Assembly: GCA_052144935.1 (NCBI GenBank) | Contig: JBKQPR010000231.1 | Coordinates: 1-42,674, forward strand | Direction: 5' to 3' | Source: JOPF133 sp052144935 | Lineage (GTDB): Bacteria; Acidobacteriota; Terriglobia; Bryobacterales; Bryobacteraceae | Length of the DNA stretch: 42,674 nt | In this document: one piece after another, positions 1 through 6,807 of the stretch | Numbering within the stretch: the first letter of the stretch is position 1 | Layout: every line of letters begins with the position of its first letter | Notes under the pieces: model-generated | Seen by the model: the letters and a program-made list of their open reading frames with translations, nothing else | Databases searched by the model: none | Told to the model about the DNA's origin: nothing | Made by a program: the position numbers and the translations under genes

Positions 1-48
1 CGGCCCTACAACGAGCCGCCCGTAAGGGTTTAACCCGATGGATCTCTA

Positions 49-119
49 CACCTGGGGAATTTTCAACTGGCGCACCTGAGGAATTTTCAATTGGCCATTT
101 TGGGGATTTTTGGAATGGC
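49..119. mobile_element. IS21-like multiple terminal repeats (element end)
   Basis: Two 23-bp direct repeats, at 49-71 and 73-95, share the core GGAATTTTCAA followed by YTGGC. A degenerate third copy follows at 97-119, giving a 24-bp period. Multiple short terminal repeats carrying GGGGAATTTTCAA are typical of IS21-family ends. No istA or istB gene is present inside the window, so this is either the edge of an element lying to the left or an orphan end. A short plus-strand reading frame ending with TAA at 31-33 could be the tail of a gene that starts outside the window, but it is too short to identify. Confidence 0.45.
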
Positions 120-135
120 GATGACACCTTCCACA

Positions 136-355
136 CGGCCCACCGGCGCACACGGCCACCAGCGCGCGGGGCACCGCCGCACGGCCCACCGGCGCACACG
201 GCCACCAGCGCGCGGGGCACCGCCGCACCGCCACCGGCGCACGCGGCCACCAGCGCACGAGCCACCGCCGCACCGCCACCGGCGCACGCGGCCACCGGCG
301 CACGAGCCACCGCCACACCGCCACCAGCGCACGCGGCCACCAGCGCGCAGGGCCG
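136..355. repeat. GC-rich 45-46 bp tandem repeat array
   Basis: About five tandem units begin near 136, 182, 228, 273 and 318. Each carries the core GGCGCACRCGGCCACC followed by AGCGC. The array is read through by long Arg/His/Pro/Ala-rich frames on both strands that look like repeat artefacts and not proteins. It lies between the IS21-like end and the 3' end of the minus-strand zinc-ribbon gene. There is no unique spacer between units, so it is a minisatellite and not a CRISPR. Confidence 0.75.
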
Positions 356-407
356 ATCGGCCCCACTCGGCGCTGGGCCGCCCGCAAAGTGACGCGCCCG
401 GCGACTC

Positions 408-626
408 TTATTTCTTCTTTTCCAGATTCCAGAGCTGGCGCGAGAGCACGCGGCCGCAGAACGGGCAGTAGTGGAGGCCCACAAACTGATGCCGTTCGTC
501 GCCGAAGACCAGGAAGTATTCCGTGTCGATATCGGTGATGATGGTGCCGTTGGTGAGCTGGTAAGGCTGCGCGTAGCGCGCCAGGTCGCGGTCCATCAGC
601 CGTTGAAATTCCTGGCAACAGGTCAT
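408..626 (-). CDS. small zinc-ribbon-like hypothetical protein (72 aa)
   Basis: No known family is recognised. The 72-residue protein has an N-terminal Cys-Cys pair (residues 3-4) and a C-terminal CPFCGRVLS knuckle, which suggests a small metal-binding protein, although only one clear CxxC knuckle is visible. It ends in a lysine run. Its ATG lies 7 nt after the stop of the upstream ATPase gene, and a TAGGAG Shine-Dalgarno sequence sits just before it, partly over the end of that gene. The two are therefore very probably co-transcribed and translationally linked. The composition is normal for a globular protein and quite unlike the adjacent repeat array. A function cannot be assigned. Confidence 0.7.
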   Translation of the reverse strand: MTCCQEFQRLMDRDLARYAQPYQLTNGTIITDIDTEYFLVFGDERHQFVGLHYCPFCGRVLSRQLWNLEKKK

Positions 627-633
627 GGCGCTC

Positions 634-1233
634 CTATTGAATGGTGCTGGCGCCTTCGATTCCCATATCGGGGGTAATCACACTGCGGTTGATGTGGCGG
701 TCGAGATTGATGACGTAGGTCTCCGGCGCTTCTATCAGGACCGGGGAGTGGGTGGCGCACACGATGCGGAAGCCCTTCTGGTCCACGAGTTCCTTCAGCA
801 TCTTCAGAATGCGGCGCTGGTTGGACACCGACAGCGCCATTTCCGGCTCGTCCAGCAGCAGAATGGTGCCATCGGGCAATTTCGGGAAGCTTTCTTTGAA
901 CAGCGACAGCATCACTTGGCCATGGCTTGCCAGGCGCAGGAATTCGAGCATCTCCGGCTGGTCCTGAAAGGCGTCCATCTGGTTGCGCGGATTGTGCTGC
1001 TCGGCGTCGAAGAGGAAGCTCTGGCCGATCTTGACGCCGGCGGGATCGAGCTTGTACACGTATCCCTCCACACGCTCGCCCTTCAGGGCATAATGCAGCG
1101 CGTGGAGCAGCGTGGACTTGCCGGAACCGTTCTCGCCGTGCAACATCACCAGTGGGTGCGCCAGGTTGACGATCATGGGCATGTGGTAGTTGAGGCCGGC
1201 GAAGACGGGGTGGGCCAGAATTTTCAGATACAT
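634..1233 (-). CDS. AAA/ABC-type ATPase (predicted ATP-binding protein)
   Basis: This 199-residue P-loop ATPase has Walker A GENGSGKS (residues 33-40), Walker B ILLLDEPE with the catalytic glutamate (about 124-131), and a switch histidine in CATHSPVL (about 159-166). The layout is that of the compact ABC/SMC-like ATPases found as stand-alone soluble proteins (COG3910-like). An RNRM/ALSV stretch after Walker B replaces the ABC signature region. No membrane segments or signal peptide are present. It is followed 7 nt later by the small CPFCG protein, the likely operon partner. Substrate and pathway are unknown. ABC-transporter ATPase, DNA-repair ATPase or toxin-antitoxin ATPase are all possible, but no permease or nuclease is nearby. 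Confidence 0.85.
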   Translation of the reverse strand: MYLKILAHPVFAGLNYHMPMIVNLAHPLVMLHGENGSGKSTLLHALHYALKGERVEGYVYKLDPAGVKIGQSFLFDAEQHNPRNQMDAFQDQPEMLEFLRLASHGQVMLSLFKESFPKLPDGTILLLDEPEMALSVSNQRRILKMLKELVDQKGFRIVCATHSPVLIEAPETYVINLDRHINRSVITPDMGIEGASTIQ

Positions 1234-1323
1234 AGCCCATCAGGATAGCAGGATGGAAGGAGATCCCGGCGGGAAGCCGGACGGACGTGTTAAAATCGAA
1301 CTTTCCGGACATCTGAGGTTTTC

Positions 1324-2022
1324 GTGGCTAGAATCACGCGTAAAGAGTTAAAGACAGACAGGTTCGCCCTTGAGATCGAACACACGGTAACGCTCTTTGA
1401 GGAACACCGCAAGGAGATTATCCGCTACGGCGGCGCGGGGCTGGCGGTCGCCCTGGCGATCCTGGGCTTCGTGTTCTATTCGGGACACCAGCATGCGGTT
1501 CGCGAGCAGGCCTTGGCTAAGGCCATCGAAATTCAGGAGGCGCCGGTGGGCGCTGCGCCCGAAGGCCGGCAGAGTTTTCCCACTCAGGATGCCAAGGATC
1601 AGGCGGCGCTGAAGGCGTTTACGGACCTGAAGAATCAATATGGCAGCAGCGCCGAGGGCGAAATCGCGGAGTACTACCTGGGGGCCATCAAGTCGGACCA
1701 GGGGAAACTGGCGGATGCGGAAAAGAGCTTTGCGGAAGTGGCCGATCGCGGCGACGCCAGGTACGCCGCGCTGGCCAGGCTATCGCTCGCGCAGATCGAT
1801 TTCGCCGATGGCCACGGCGACAAGGGCGAGGCCATTCTGCGCGACTTGATGGCTCACCCGAGTATTTTTGTCTCGAAAGAGCAGGCTACCATCATGCTAG
1901 CGCGGTACATCGGACCTAAAAAGCCGGCCGAGGCCCGCAAGCTGCTCGACCCGTTGCGAAACGTGCCCGGCTCGGTGGGCCAGGTGGCGCTTCAGGTTTA
2001 CGGCGAACTACCTGCTCAGTAA
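1324..2022 (+). CDS. YfgM-like membrane-anchored TPR protein
   Basis: The 232-residue protein starts at GTG, with GAGG about 5 nt upstream. It has a short basic cytoplasmic N-terminus, a single transmembrane helix at about residues 35-55 (AGLAVALAILGFVFYSG) and a periplasmic alpha-helical region with TPR-like repeats (about 95-225; AEYYLGAIKSDQGKLADAEK and following). This matches the TPR_21/YfgM architecture, whose family members are ancillary subunits of the SecYEG translocon and interact with periplasmic chaperones. The next gene (dGTPase) follows after 18 nt, so co-transcription is likely, though no functional link is evident. Assignment to the family is fairly secure; the precise role is inferred. 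Confidence 0.8.
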   Translation: MARITRKELKTDRFALEIEHTVTLFEEHRKEIIRYGGAGLAVALAILGFVFYSGHQHAVREQALAKAIEIQEAPVGAAPEGRQSFPTQDAKDQAALKAFTDLKNQYGSSAEGEIAEYYLGAIKSDQGKLADAEKSFAEVADRGDARYAALARLSLAQIDFADGHGDKGEAILRDLMAHPSIFVSKEQATIMLARYIGPKKPAEARKLLDPLRNVPGSVGQVALQVYGELPAQ

Positions 2023-2040
2023 GGCGGGACAATCCCTGCC

Positions 2041-3177
2041 ATGCTGGCACATCTGCGGTTTCCGGTGGCCCAAACCATGGGACGGTCTTATCCGGAACCG
2101 GGCCACCCCTACCGCAACCCCTTCCAACGCGACCGCGATCGTGTGATCCACTCCAGAGCTTTTCGCCGGTTGGAGGCCAAGACGCAGGTGTTCGCCGCCG
2201 GTCTCAGCGATCATTTTCGCAACCGGCTGACCCACACCATCGAAGTGGCGCAGATTGCACGCACCCTGGCCGGAGTGCTGGGCCTGGACGAAGACCTGAC
2301 CGAAGCTCTGGCGCTGGCACACGATATCGGACACCCGCCCTTTGCGCACGCCGGGGAACAGGAATTGAACCTCCGGATGGCGCGCTTTGGGGATCGTTTC
2401 GACCACAACTTTCACGCATTGCGGATTGTGGAAAGCTTTGAGCAGCGCTACGCCCGTTTCCCGGGGCTGAACCTGACCTTCGAAGTCCGCGAAGGGATCG
2501 TCAAGCACTCGCGGGACTTTGCTCCGGGAGAACGCCCGGAAGCGGATCCCTTTCTTCCCGGGTTGCGTCCTCCGCTCGAAGCGCAGTTGATCGATCTGGC
2601 CGATGAGATCGCCTACAATACGGCGGACCTGGACGACGCATTCTCCGCGGGTATTTTGAACGCCGGGGATGTAACCCAGGCGGTCCCCGAGTACCGGGCC
2701 ATTTATGAGACTGTGGAAACCGGGTTTCCAGACGCCACCAGCCGGCAGTGTTTTCATGAGGGCCTGCGTCCGCTGATTAATTCCCTGGTCACCGGCGTCA
2801 TCGAAGGCACCGTGGGGCGGGCTCGCCAGGCGTCCGCGGAGACCTGGCGCGACGTGCGGGTGTTTCCCACCCGCATGGCCGCCTTCACCCGCGAGGCGGC
2901 CGAAACCAGCCGTGCGTTGAAGCGGCTGCTGCACGCGCGGGTTTACGATTCGGCGCTATTACGCGAAGACCGGAGCCAGTCTATGGCGATGATCGGCGAA
3001 CTCTTCCAGTGGTTCCTGGATCACCCCGACCGCTTGCCGGAGCCCTATCGCCAGACGGCGCTGGCCGAACCGGCACACCGCGTAGTCTGCGACTATATTG
3101 CGGGCATGACCGACGGGTTCTTCCGCCGCGTCTACGAACAACAAATCGGCCCTCCGGCTATCCCCCACAGGTTGTGA
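2041..3177 (+). CDS. dgt: deoxyguanosinetriphosphate triphosphohydrolase-like protein
   Basis: An HD-domain dNTP triphosphohydrolase of 378 residues. Family members hydrolyse dGTP or other dNTPs to the nucleoside and triphosphate in the cytoplasm, helping balance dNTP pools. The sequence shows the N-terminal DRDRVIHSRAFRRLEAKTQV motif typical of the Dgt family, then the HD metal ligands: H65 in RLTHTIEVA, H94-D95 in ALAHDIGHPPFAHAGE, and a later Asp in the LADEIAYNTADLDDA segment. The length fits the short (type 2) Dgt group. The start is ATG 18 nt after the upstream gene, with GGCGGGA as a weak Shine-Dalgarno. The last 20 nt overlap the convergent 50-aa ORF on the minus strand. Confidence 0.93.
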   Translation: MLAHLRFPVAQTMGRSYPEPGHPYRNPFQRDRDRVIHSRAFRRLEAKTQVFAAGLSDHFRNRLTHTIEVAQIARTLAGVLGLDEDLTEALALAHDIGHPPFAHAGEQELNLRMARFGDRFDHNFHALRIVESFEQRYARFPGLNLTFEVREGIVKHSRDFAPGERPEADPFLPGLRPPLEAQLIDLADEIAYNTADLDDAFSAGILNAGDVTQAVPEYRAIYETVETGFPDATSRQCFHEGLRPLINSLVTGVIEGTVGRARQASAETWRDVRVFPTRMAAFTREAAETSRALKRLLHARVYDSALLREDRSQSMAMIGELFQWFLDHPDRLPEPYRQTALAEPAHRVVCDYIAGMTDGFFRRVYEQQIGPPAIPHRL

Positions 3178-3310
3178 CGCTCGACAACTCCGCACGGCGC
3201 ACACCATATATCTTCGCGATTTGGCGGCAGATCTCTTCACCGATCCGCTCGGGCTTCTCGTCTTCGTCAGGCTCGACTTCGATCTGGAGAAACAGGTTGG
3301 CGCGGTTCAT
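3158..3310 (-). CDS. small hypothetical protein (50 aa), likely conserved
   Basis: This short minus-strand ORF translates to 50 residues, beginning MNRANLFLQIEVEPDEDEKP and ending in SSVTTCGG with a TAG stop. Acidic, amphipathic and helix-forming stretches (ERIGEEICRQIAKIYGVRRA) give a protein-like composition, and the frame is open through the only non-coding gap between dgt and the next plus-strand gene. It overlaps the 3' end of dgt by 20 nt in convergent orientation and is divergent from the Cys-rich gene at 3346. No strong Shine-Dalgarno is present: an AGGGGG lies about 12 nt upstream. Function unknown. The coding call rests on composition and would be confirmed by conservation. Confidence 0.55.
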   Translation of the reverse strand: MNRANLFLQIEVEPDEDEKPERIGEEICRQIAKIYGVRRAELSSVTTCGG

Positions 3311-3333
3311 CGGCAGGGAGGCCCCCTGACTTC

Positions 3334-3339
3334 TATACT
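3334..3339 (+). promoter_or_regulatory. candidate -10 box for a leaderless transcript
   Basis: TATACT (5 of 6 to TATAAT) lies exactly 6 nt before the ATG at 3346, so transcription would start on or next to the start codon. The AAGGGA between them abuts the ATG and is too close to act as a Shine-Dalgarno. No convincing -35 hexamer is visible 17 nt upstream. On the other strand the same bases read TATAGA and could serve the divergent small gene. Confidence 0.4.
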
Positions 3340-3345
3340 AAGGGA

Positions 3346-3972
3346 ATGGCCTGTGCCATTTGCCAAGTTCGGCGGCCCCGGCGGTACTGCCCGGGAGTGG
3401 AGGGCGCGATCTGCGCGCTCTGCTGCGGGACCGAACGCGAAGTCACCGTGAATTGCCCGTTCGAATGCGAGTTTCTGCAAGAGTCGCGAAAGCGCGAAAA
3501 GCCTTCGCGGGATCCCGCCGATCCGCCCAACCAGGACATCCGCGTATCCAAGAAGTTGCTGGAAGAAAATAAGGCACTGGTGGGGTTTGCGAGTCATAGT
3601 CTGGTGCAATCCGCGCTCAGCGTTCCGGAAGTCGTGGATTTCGATGTGCGCGAGGCCCTCGAAGCGCTGATCCGAACCTGGCGGACTCTACAGAGCGGCA
3701 TCTACTACGAAAGCCTTCCCCAGAATCGTCTGGCTCTCCATCTGTATAGCGCGATCGAGCAGAGTTTGGAGGAGTTCCGGCGGCGCGAATCGGAGACGGG
3801 TTACTCCAAGACCCGAGACAGCGCCGTGCTCATCGTGCTGGTCTATCTGCAGCGCCTGGAACTCGACCGGAACAATGGTAGGCTCCGCGGCCGCGCGTTC
3901 CTGAATTTGCTATGGGATTTCTACGGGGCGCCTCCTGAAGAAGCTTCTCCCTCTTCGCTGATCCTGCCCTGA
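3346..3972 (+). CDS. Cys-rich N-terminal hypothetical protein (208 aa)
   Basis: No named family is recognised. Residues 1-45 hold a cysteine cluster (MACAICQ, RYCPG, CALCCGTERE, NCPFECEFL) that looks like a metal-binding or treble-clef-like module. It is followed by a charged linker (about 45-65) and an alpha-helical domain (about 65-195) with no membrane segments or signal peptide. The AICALCCG/REVTVNCP pattern resembles SEC-C or TRASH-type zinc modules, but not closely enough to name. The ATG is preceded by TATACT at the spacing of a leaderless -10 box. The 3' end overlaps the convergent fliM gene by 52 nt. It is probably cytoplasmic; function unknown. Confidence 0.75.
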   Translation: MACAICQVRRPRRYCPGVEGAICALCCGTEREVTVNCPFECEFLQESRKREKPSRDPADPPNQDIRVSKKLLEENKALVGFASHSLVQSALSVPEVVDFDVREALEALIRTWRTLQSGIYYESLPQNRLALHLYSAIEQSLEEFRRRESETGYSKTRDSAVLIVLVYLQRLELDRNNGRLRGRAFLNLLWDFYGAPPEEASPSSLILP

Positions 3973-4919
3973 ACCGGGGGTTTATAGACTCTCTCGATTA
4001 AACAGGCCCTCTTCTTACCCTTGCCGACTACTTGGGCGCGGAATTTCCGCTCCCCATTGACCTTCAGTTCCAGGGACCGTTCCACCGGGTAGTCGAAGGT
4101 CAAGAGGTGGCCCTCCCTCAGTTCCAGAAGGTCGCGCACCGCGAGCGTGGGCCCTTCCAGTCGCGCCTCGAGCGTGAGAGACGAGCCGCGTAGGAGGCGC
4201 AGCACGCGGGCCTGCTCGGCTTCGCTGGCGTGGGTCTTGCGCACGGACCACTGCTGGTCGAACTTCTGGCGCATCATCTTAATCACGATGGAAGGCATGG
4301 CGATATTCAGCATCCCCACGGTTTCGCCGATGCGCACCTCGATCGCAATGGCCACCACGGCTTCGTTGGGCGCCAGAATATGGAGCAATTGGGGTTCGGT
4401 TTCCATCGCTTCAATCGTGAAATCGACGGCCGTCACGCCCTTCCAGGCCTCGCGCAGATCGTGGAGCACGATGCGAAACAGGCCGTCCAGCAGTTTCTGT
4501 TCGATTTCCGTGATATCGCGCTGGATCGACGCCGACGACTTTCCCGTCCCGCCCAGCAGCATTTCCAGAATGGGGAACACCAGAGAAGGGTTGAGTTCCA
4601 ATACGCCGTTGCCATCATAAGGGCTCAGGCCGAGCGAAACCATGCAGGTGGGTGACGGCAGCCCGTCCAGAAACTCGGCGTAGGAGAGCTGTTCGACACT
4701 GACCAGATTCACGGTCAGGTAGGAGCGCAGGTACGCCGAAAGGCTGGAAACCAGGTTGCGGACGAAGGTATCGTGCAGCAAATGGATGGCACGGACCTGA
4801 GACTTGGGAATTCGGTCGGGACGACGGAAATCGAACTTCACGGCGGGCGTTTCGCGCCGGTGGTCCTGCATGTTCTGAAAAACTGCGTCGATCTCCTGCT
4901 GCGAAAGCTGACGGCTCAC
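3921..4919 (-). CDS. fliM: flagellar motor switch protein FliM
   Basis: FliM forms the middle of the flagellar C-ring. It binds phospho-CheY through its N-terminal peptide, binds FliG through its middle domain and binds FliN through its SPOA domain. The N-terminal CheY-binding motif is visible as LSQQEIDAVF (residues 5-14). It is followed by the CheC-like middle domain (PSLVFPILEMLLGGTGKSS) and a C-terminal SPOA domain (VRDLLELREGHLLTFDYPVE). The start is placed at GTG 4919, with AAGGAG at 4928-4933 (8-nt spacer). An upstream TTG at 4958 would add 13 residues but has no ribosome site and falls inside the promoter-like motif. It gives 332 aa, the usual length. The gene stands alone, divergent from the che operon, with no other flagellar structural gene here. 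Confidence 0.94.
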   Translation of the reverse strand: MSRQLSQQEIDAVFQNMQDHRRETPAVKFDFRRPDRIPKSQVRAIHLLHDTFVRNLVSSLSAYLRSYLTVNLVSVEQLSYAEFLDGLPSPTCMVSLGLSPYDGNGVLELNPSLVFPILEMLLGGTGKSSASIQRDITEIEQKLLDGLFRIVLHDLREAWKGVTAVDFTIEAMETEPQLLHILAPNEAVVAIAIEVRIGETVGMLNIAMPSIVIKMMRQKFDQQWSVRKTHASEAEQARVLRLLRGSSLTLEARLEGPTLAVRDLLELREGHLLTFDYPVERSLELKVNGERKFRAQVVGKGKKRACLIERVYKPPVQGRISEEGEASSGGAP

Positions 4920-4939
4920 AATCCAGGCTCCTTGACTGA

Positions 4940-4966
4940 AGATCGACAGCTTTGTCAAAAACTTTA
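4940..4966 (-). promoter_or_regulatory. sigma-28 (FliA)-like promoter for fliM
   Basis: Read on the minus strand, TAAAGTTT (4966-4959) is a perfect 8/8 match to the sigma-28 -35 element. An 11-nt spacer follows, then GTCGATCT (4947-4940), 5/8 to GCCGATAA. The 11-nt spacing is exactly the consensus. Transcription would begin around 4932-4934, directly at the AAGGAG ribosome site of fliM, giving a very short leader of about 14 nt. Sigma-28 drives late flagellar and chemotaxis genes, so the context fits. Confidence 0.5.
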
Positions 4967-5065
4967 GCCCTTAGCGACTCCTTTGTTCTTGGGGAAACCG
5001 GGAAGCTTACTTGCTGCCGAACCGATTCGAGAGATTCTCCGCGCGATTTTTCCCGGCTTTCCTCT

Positions 5066-5092
5066 AATGGATTTCTGCATTTCAACCGATGA
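5066..5092 (+). promoter_or_regulatory. weak sigma-28-like promoter candidate for the che operon
   Basis: ACCGATGA at 5085-5092 matches the sigma-28 -10 consensus at 6 of 8 positions. The -35 region at 5066-5073 (AATGGATT) matches only 4 of 8. The spacing (11 nt) and the predicted start at about 5098, just before the cheY1 ribosome site, mirror the fliM promoter. This is a weak candidate, recorded because of the shared geometry. Confidence 0.2.
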
Positions 5093-5112
5093 ATGTAGGT
5101 GGAAGGAGTCAA

Positions 5113-5502
5113 ATGGAACCAGACGTCTTGGTTGTTGACGATTCTGCTGCGATACGCAAGATCCTGCAACGGGTGCTTCACCAGACCGGAATGGGGATTC
5201 ACACGATCTTTGAGGCCGGCAACGGGCAGGAGGCGCTGGAGATCATGAAGCAGGAGAAAGTCGCGCTGGTCCTGACGGACATTAATATGCCCAAAATGGA
5301 CGGCATTCAGTTGCTCGCGGCGCTGAAGGCCGCGCCGGCATGGCGTGATATTCCTGTCGTCATGATCACCACCGAAGGCGGCGAAACCAAAGTCGGAGAA
5401 GCGGTCCGGCTGGGAGCCGCCGGGTATGTCCGAAAACCATTCACCGCCGATCAAATTAAGGAGAAGCTGGTTGGCATTCTCGAACCAGCGTTACGATTAT
5501 GA
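5113..5502 (+). CDS. cheY: chemotaxis response regulator CheY (first copy)
   Basis: A single-domain receiver of 129 residues with no output domain, as in CheY. The acidic pair VVDDS (D9-D10), the phosphoacceptor D56 in VLTDINMPKMDG, the conserved Thr in VVMITTEGG and the Lys in YVRKPF are all present. When phosphorylated by CheA it would bind FliM and change motor rotation. The start chosen is ATG 5113, preceded by GGAAGGAG with a 4-nt spacer. An in-frame ATG at 5089 would add eight residues and lacks a ribosome site. It is the first gene of the che operon, divergent from fliM, and its stop overlaps the start of cheX1 by 4 nt, pairing the regulator with its likely phosphatase. Confidence 0.92.
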   Translation: MEPDVLVVDDSAAIRKILQRVLHQTGMGIHTIFEAGNGQEALEIMKQEKVALVLTDINMPKMDGIQLLAALKAAPAWRDIPVVMITTEGGETKVGEAVRLGAAGYVRKPFTADQIKEKLVGILEPALRL

Positions 5503-6026
5503 ACCTCGAACAACTGATCATCGCCGGGATTCGCCAGGCCACCACAGAGGTCTTCTCAACCATGCTCGGAGCAGAGTTGGAACCTGCGGAGGCGGCCATC
5601 GAGATGGGCGGGCCCGAATCCAACGACGGGGTGGTTTCCCTGATTGGTCTGGCGGGGCCTTGGGTCGGCACGGGCAGCGTGACTTGCTCGCCCGAGGTGG
5701 CCTGCCGCGTATGCAGCCAAATGCTCATGACGGAAACCACTTCCGTTAATGAGGAGGTGCTCGATGCGGTCGCCGAACTGACCAATATGATTATTGGCGG
5801 CGTCAAGAACGGCTTGGAACCGGATCTGGGGCCGCTTTGCCTGAGCATTCCGACGGTCGTTTTCGGCAGGAACTTCCGCACCAAGAGCGCCGGCACCGCC
5901 GAATGGATTGTGCTGCGGTTCCCCTGGGAGGGCGACAAGCTGGTGGTGAAAATGTGTCTCTCTCAGGCGGAAAAGGTCCACCCCATACACCACGCGCCCG
6001 GCCACACCTGCGCGCTGGAGGTTTGA
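5499..6026 (+). CDS. cheX: CheX-type CheY phosphatase (first copy)
   Basis: A CheC/CheX/FliY-family protein of 175 residues. These enzymes dephosphorylate phospho-CheY and end the signal. The catalytic E-x-x-N motif is seen in AELTNMIIGGVKNGLE, with E93 and N96 the likely active pair. Only one such motif is present, as in CheX; CheC usually carries two. A weakly conserved tail with HPIHHAPGHTC follows the domain. The start overlaps the stop of cheY1 by 4 nt (ATGA), so CheY and its phosphatase are translationally coupled. A second CheX-like protein lies at the other end of the same operon. The N-terminal half is also related to Spo0F-interacting CheX domains, but chemotaxis is the obvious context. 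Confidence 0.85.
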   Translation: MNLEQLIIAGIRQATTEVFSTMLGAELEPAEAAIEMGGPESNDGVVSLIGLAGPWVGTGSVTCSPEVACRVCSQMLMTETTSVNEEVLDAVAELTNMIIGGVKNGLEPDLGPLCLSIPTVVFGRNFRTKSAGTAEWIVLRFPWEGDKLVVKMCLSQAEKVHPIHHAPGHTCALEV

Positions 6027-6045
6027 GCAGGATCTGGAGAATAAC

Positions 6046-6567
6046 ATGCCCTCGACAACTCTTTCCGTGAACGAACCAACTACCGCCGCGCAGTCCGATG
6101 GCCGCGCCGGCAAGTATCTCACTTTTCAACTGGCCAGCGAGGAGTTCGGCATTGGTGTCCTCAAGGTTAGAGAGATCATGGGCTTACAGGAGGTCACTGC
6201 GGTCCCCCAAACGCCCGCTCACATCAAGGGAGTGATCAACCTGCGGGGTAAGGTCGTGCCGGTCATCGACCTTCGCCTGAAGTTCGGAGTCCCGGCCGCC
6301 GATTACACGCAGAGGACCTGCATCATTGTGACCCAGGTTCAAGGGGAATCCGGCGCGGTTTTGATGGGCATCGTGGTCGATGGCGTCTCCGAGGTCCTGA
6401 ACCTGACGGGCGGCGAAATCGAAGACACCCCCGATTTTGGAGAGCAGATCGCCGGCAGGTATCTGCTGGGCATGGCCAAAGTCAAGGGGAAGGTCAAGAT
6501 CCTGTTGGATATCGACAAGGTCCTGTCAACCCAGGAGCTGCACAACCTCAACGCCTTCGGGGATTGA
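6046..6567 (+). CDS. cheW: chemotaxis coupling protein CheW
   Basis: CheW bridges chemoreceptors and the kinase CheA. The 173-residue protein has a short flexible N-terminus of about 23 residues and then the SH3-like CheW fold: YLTFQLASEEFGIGVLKVREIM, then PAHIKGVINLRGKVVPVIDLR, which contains the hallmark NLRG motif, and the C-terminal GKVKILLDIDKVLS strand. A GGAG-containing ribosome site precedes ATG 6046. It lies 19 nt after cheX1. The gene that would be expected next in such operons is a chemoreceptor, and the sequence directly downstream (6596-6798) looks like what is left of one. Confidence 0.93.
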   Translation: MPSTTLSVNEPTTAAQSDGRAGKYLTFQLASEEFGIGVLKVREIMGLQEVTAVPQTPAHIKGVINLRGKVVPVIDLRLKFGVPAADYTQRTCIIVTQVQGESGAVLMGIVVDGVSEVLNLTGGEIEDTPDFGEQIAGRYLLGMAKVKGKVKILLDIDKVLSTQELHNLNAFGD

Positions 6568-6595
6568 CACGGGCGGCCGCGAAGAGGAAACGCTC

Positions 6596-6798
6596 GTGAA
6601 ATCATCCGCCCTCACTCTTGGAACGGAAATCGGGATCGGCGCGGGCGTGCTCGCGGCCGCCTTGCTAGCGCCTGCCGGTGGGGATCGCGCATTTGCAGCT
6701 TCCCTCGAAAAATCGCGCCCGGTTGCGCTGGTCCCGCAGTTCCGGAGGCCGCGGCCCATTCCTCGTTCCTATTGGACGGCAACGAAAACCTGTGGTGA
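6596..6798 (+). pseudogene. collapsed chemoreceptor (MCP) remnant
   Basis: A GTG at 6596 with a good ribosome site (GAAGAGGAA) opens a frame reading VKSSALTLGTEIGIGAGVLA and then AALLAP. This closely resembles the first transmembrane helix of a methyl-accepting chemotaxis protein (typically LKLGTKIGLGFG...). No periplasmic, HAMP or signalling domain follows. Close to cheA another frame reads VPEAAAHSSFLLDGNENLW and stops at 6796-6798, 10 nt before the cheA ATG, as an operon neighbour's C-terminal tail would. I infer that an original MCP gene lost its whole middle with a frameshift. In the first frame the residual ORF continues to 6841 (81 codons) and might still be translated. The alternative is an unrelated small membrane protein. 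Confidence 0.5.
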
Positions 6799-6807
6799 AG
6801 GTGACAC

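Noticed and set aside
136..355. CRISPR array
   Set aside because: Repeats are directly adjacent with no unique spacers and drift in sequence; no cas gene is near.
4920..4958. Longer fliM starting at TTG 4958
   Set aside because: It lacks a ribosome site and lies within the sigma-28-like promoter, whereas GTG 4919 has AAGGAG at an ideal distance and begins next to the family motif LSQQEIDAVF.
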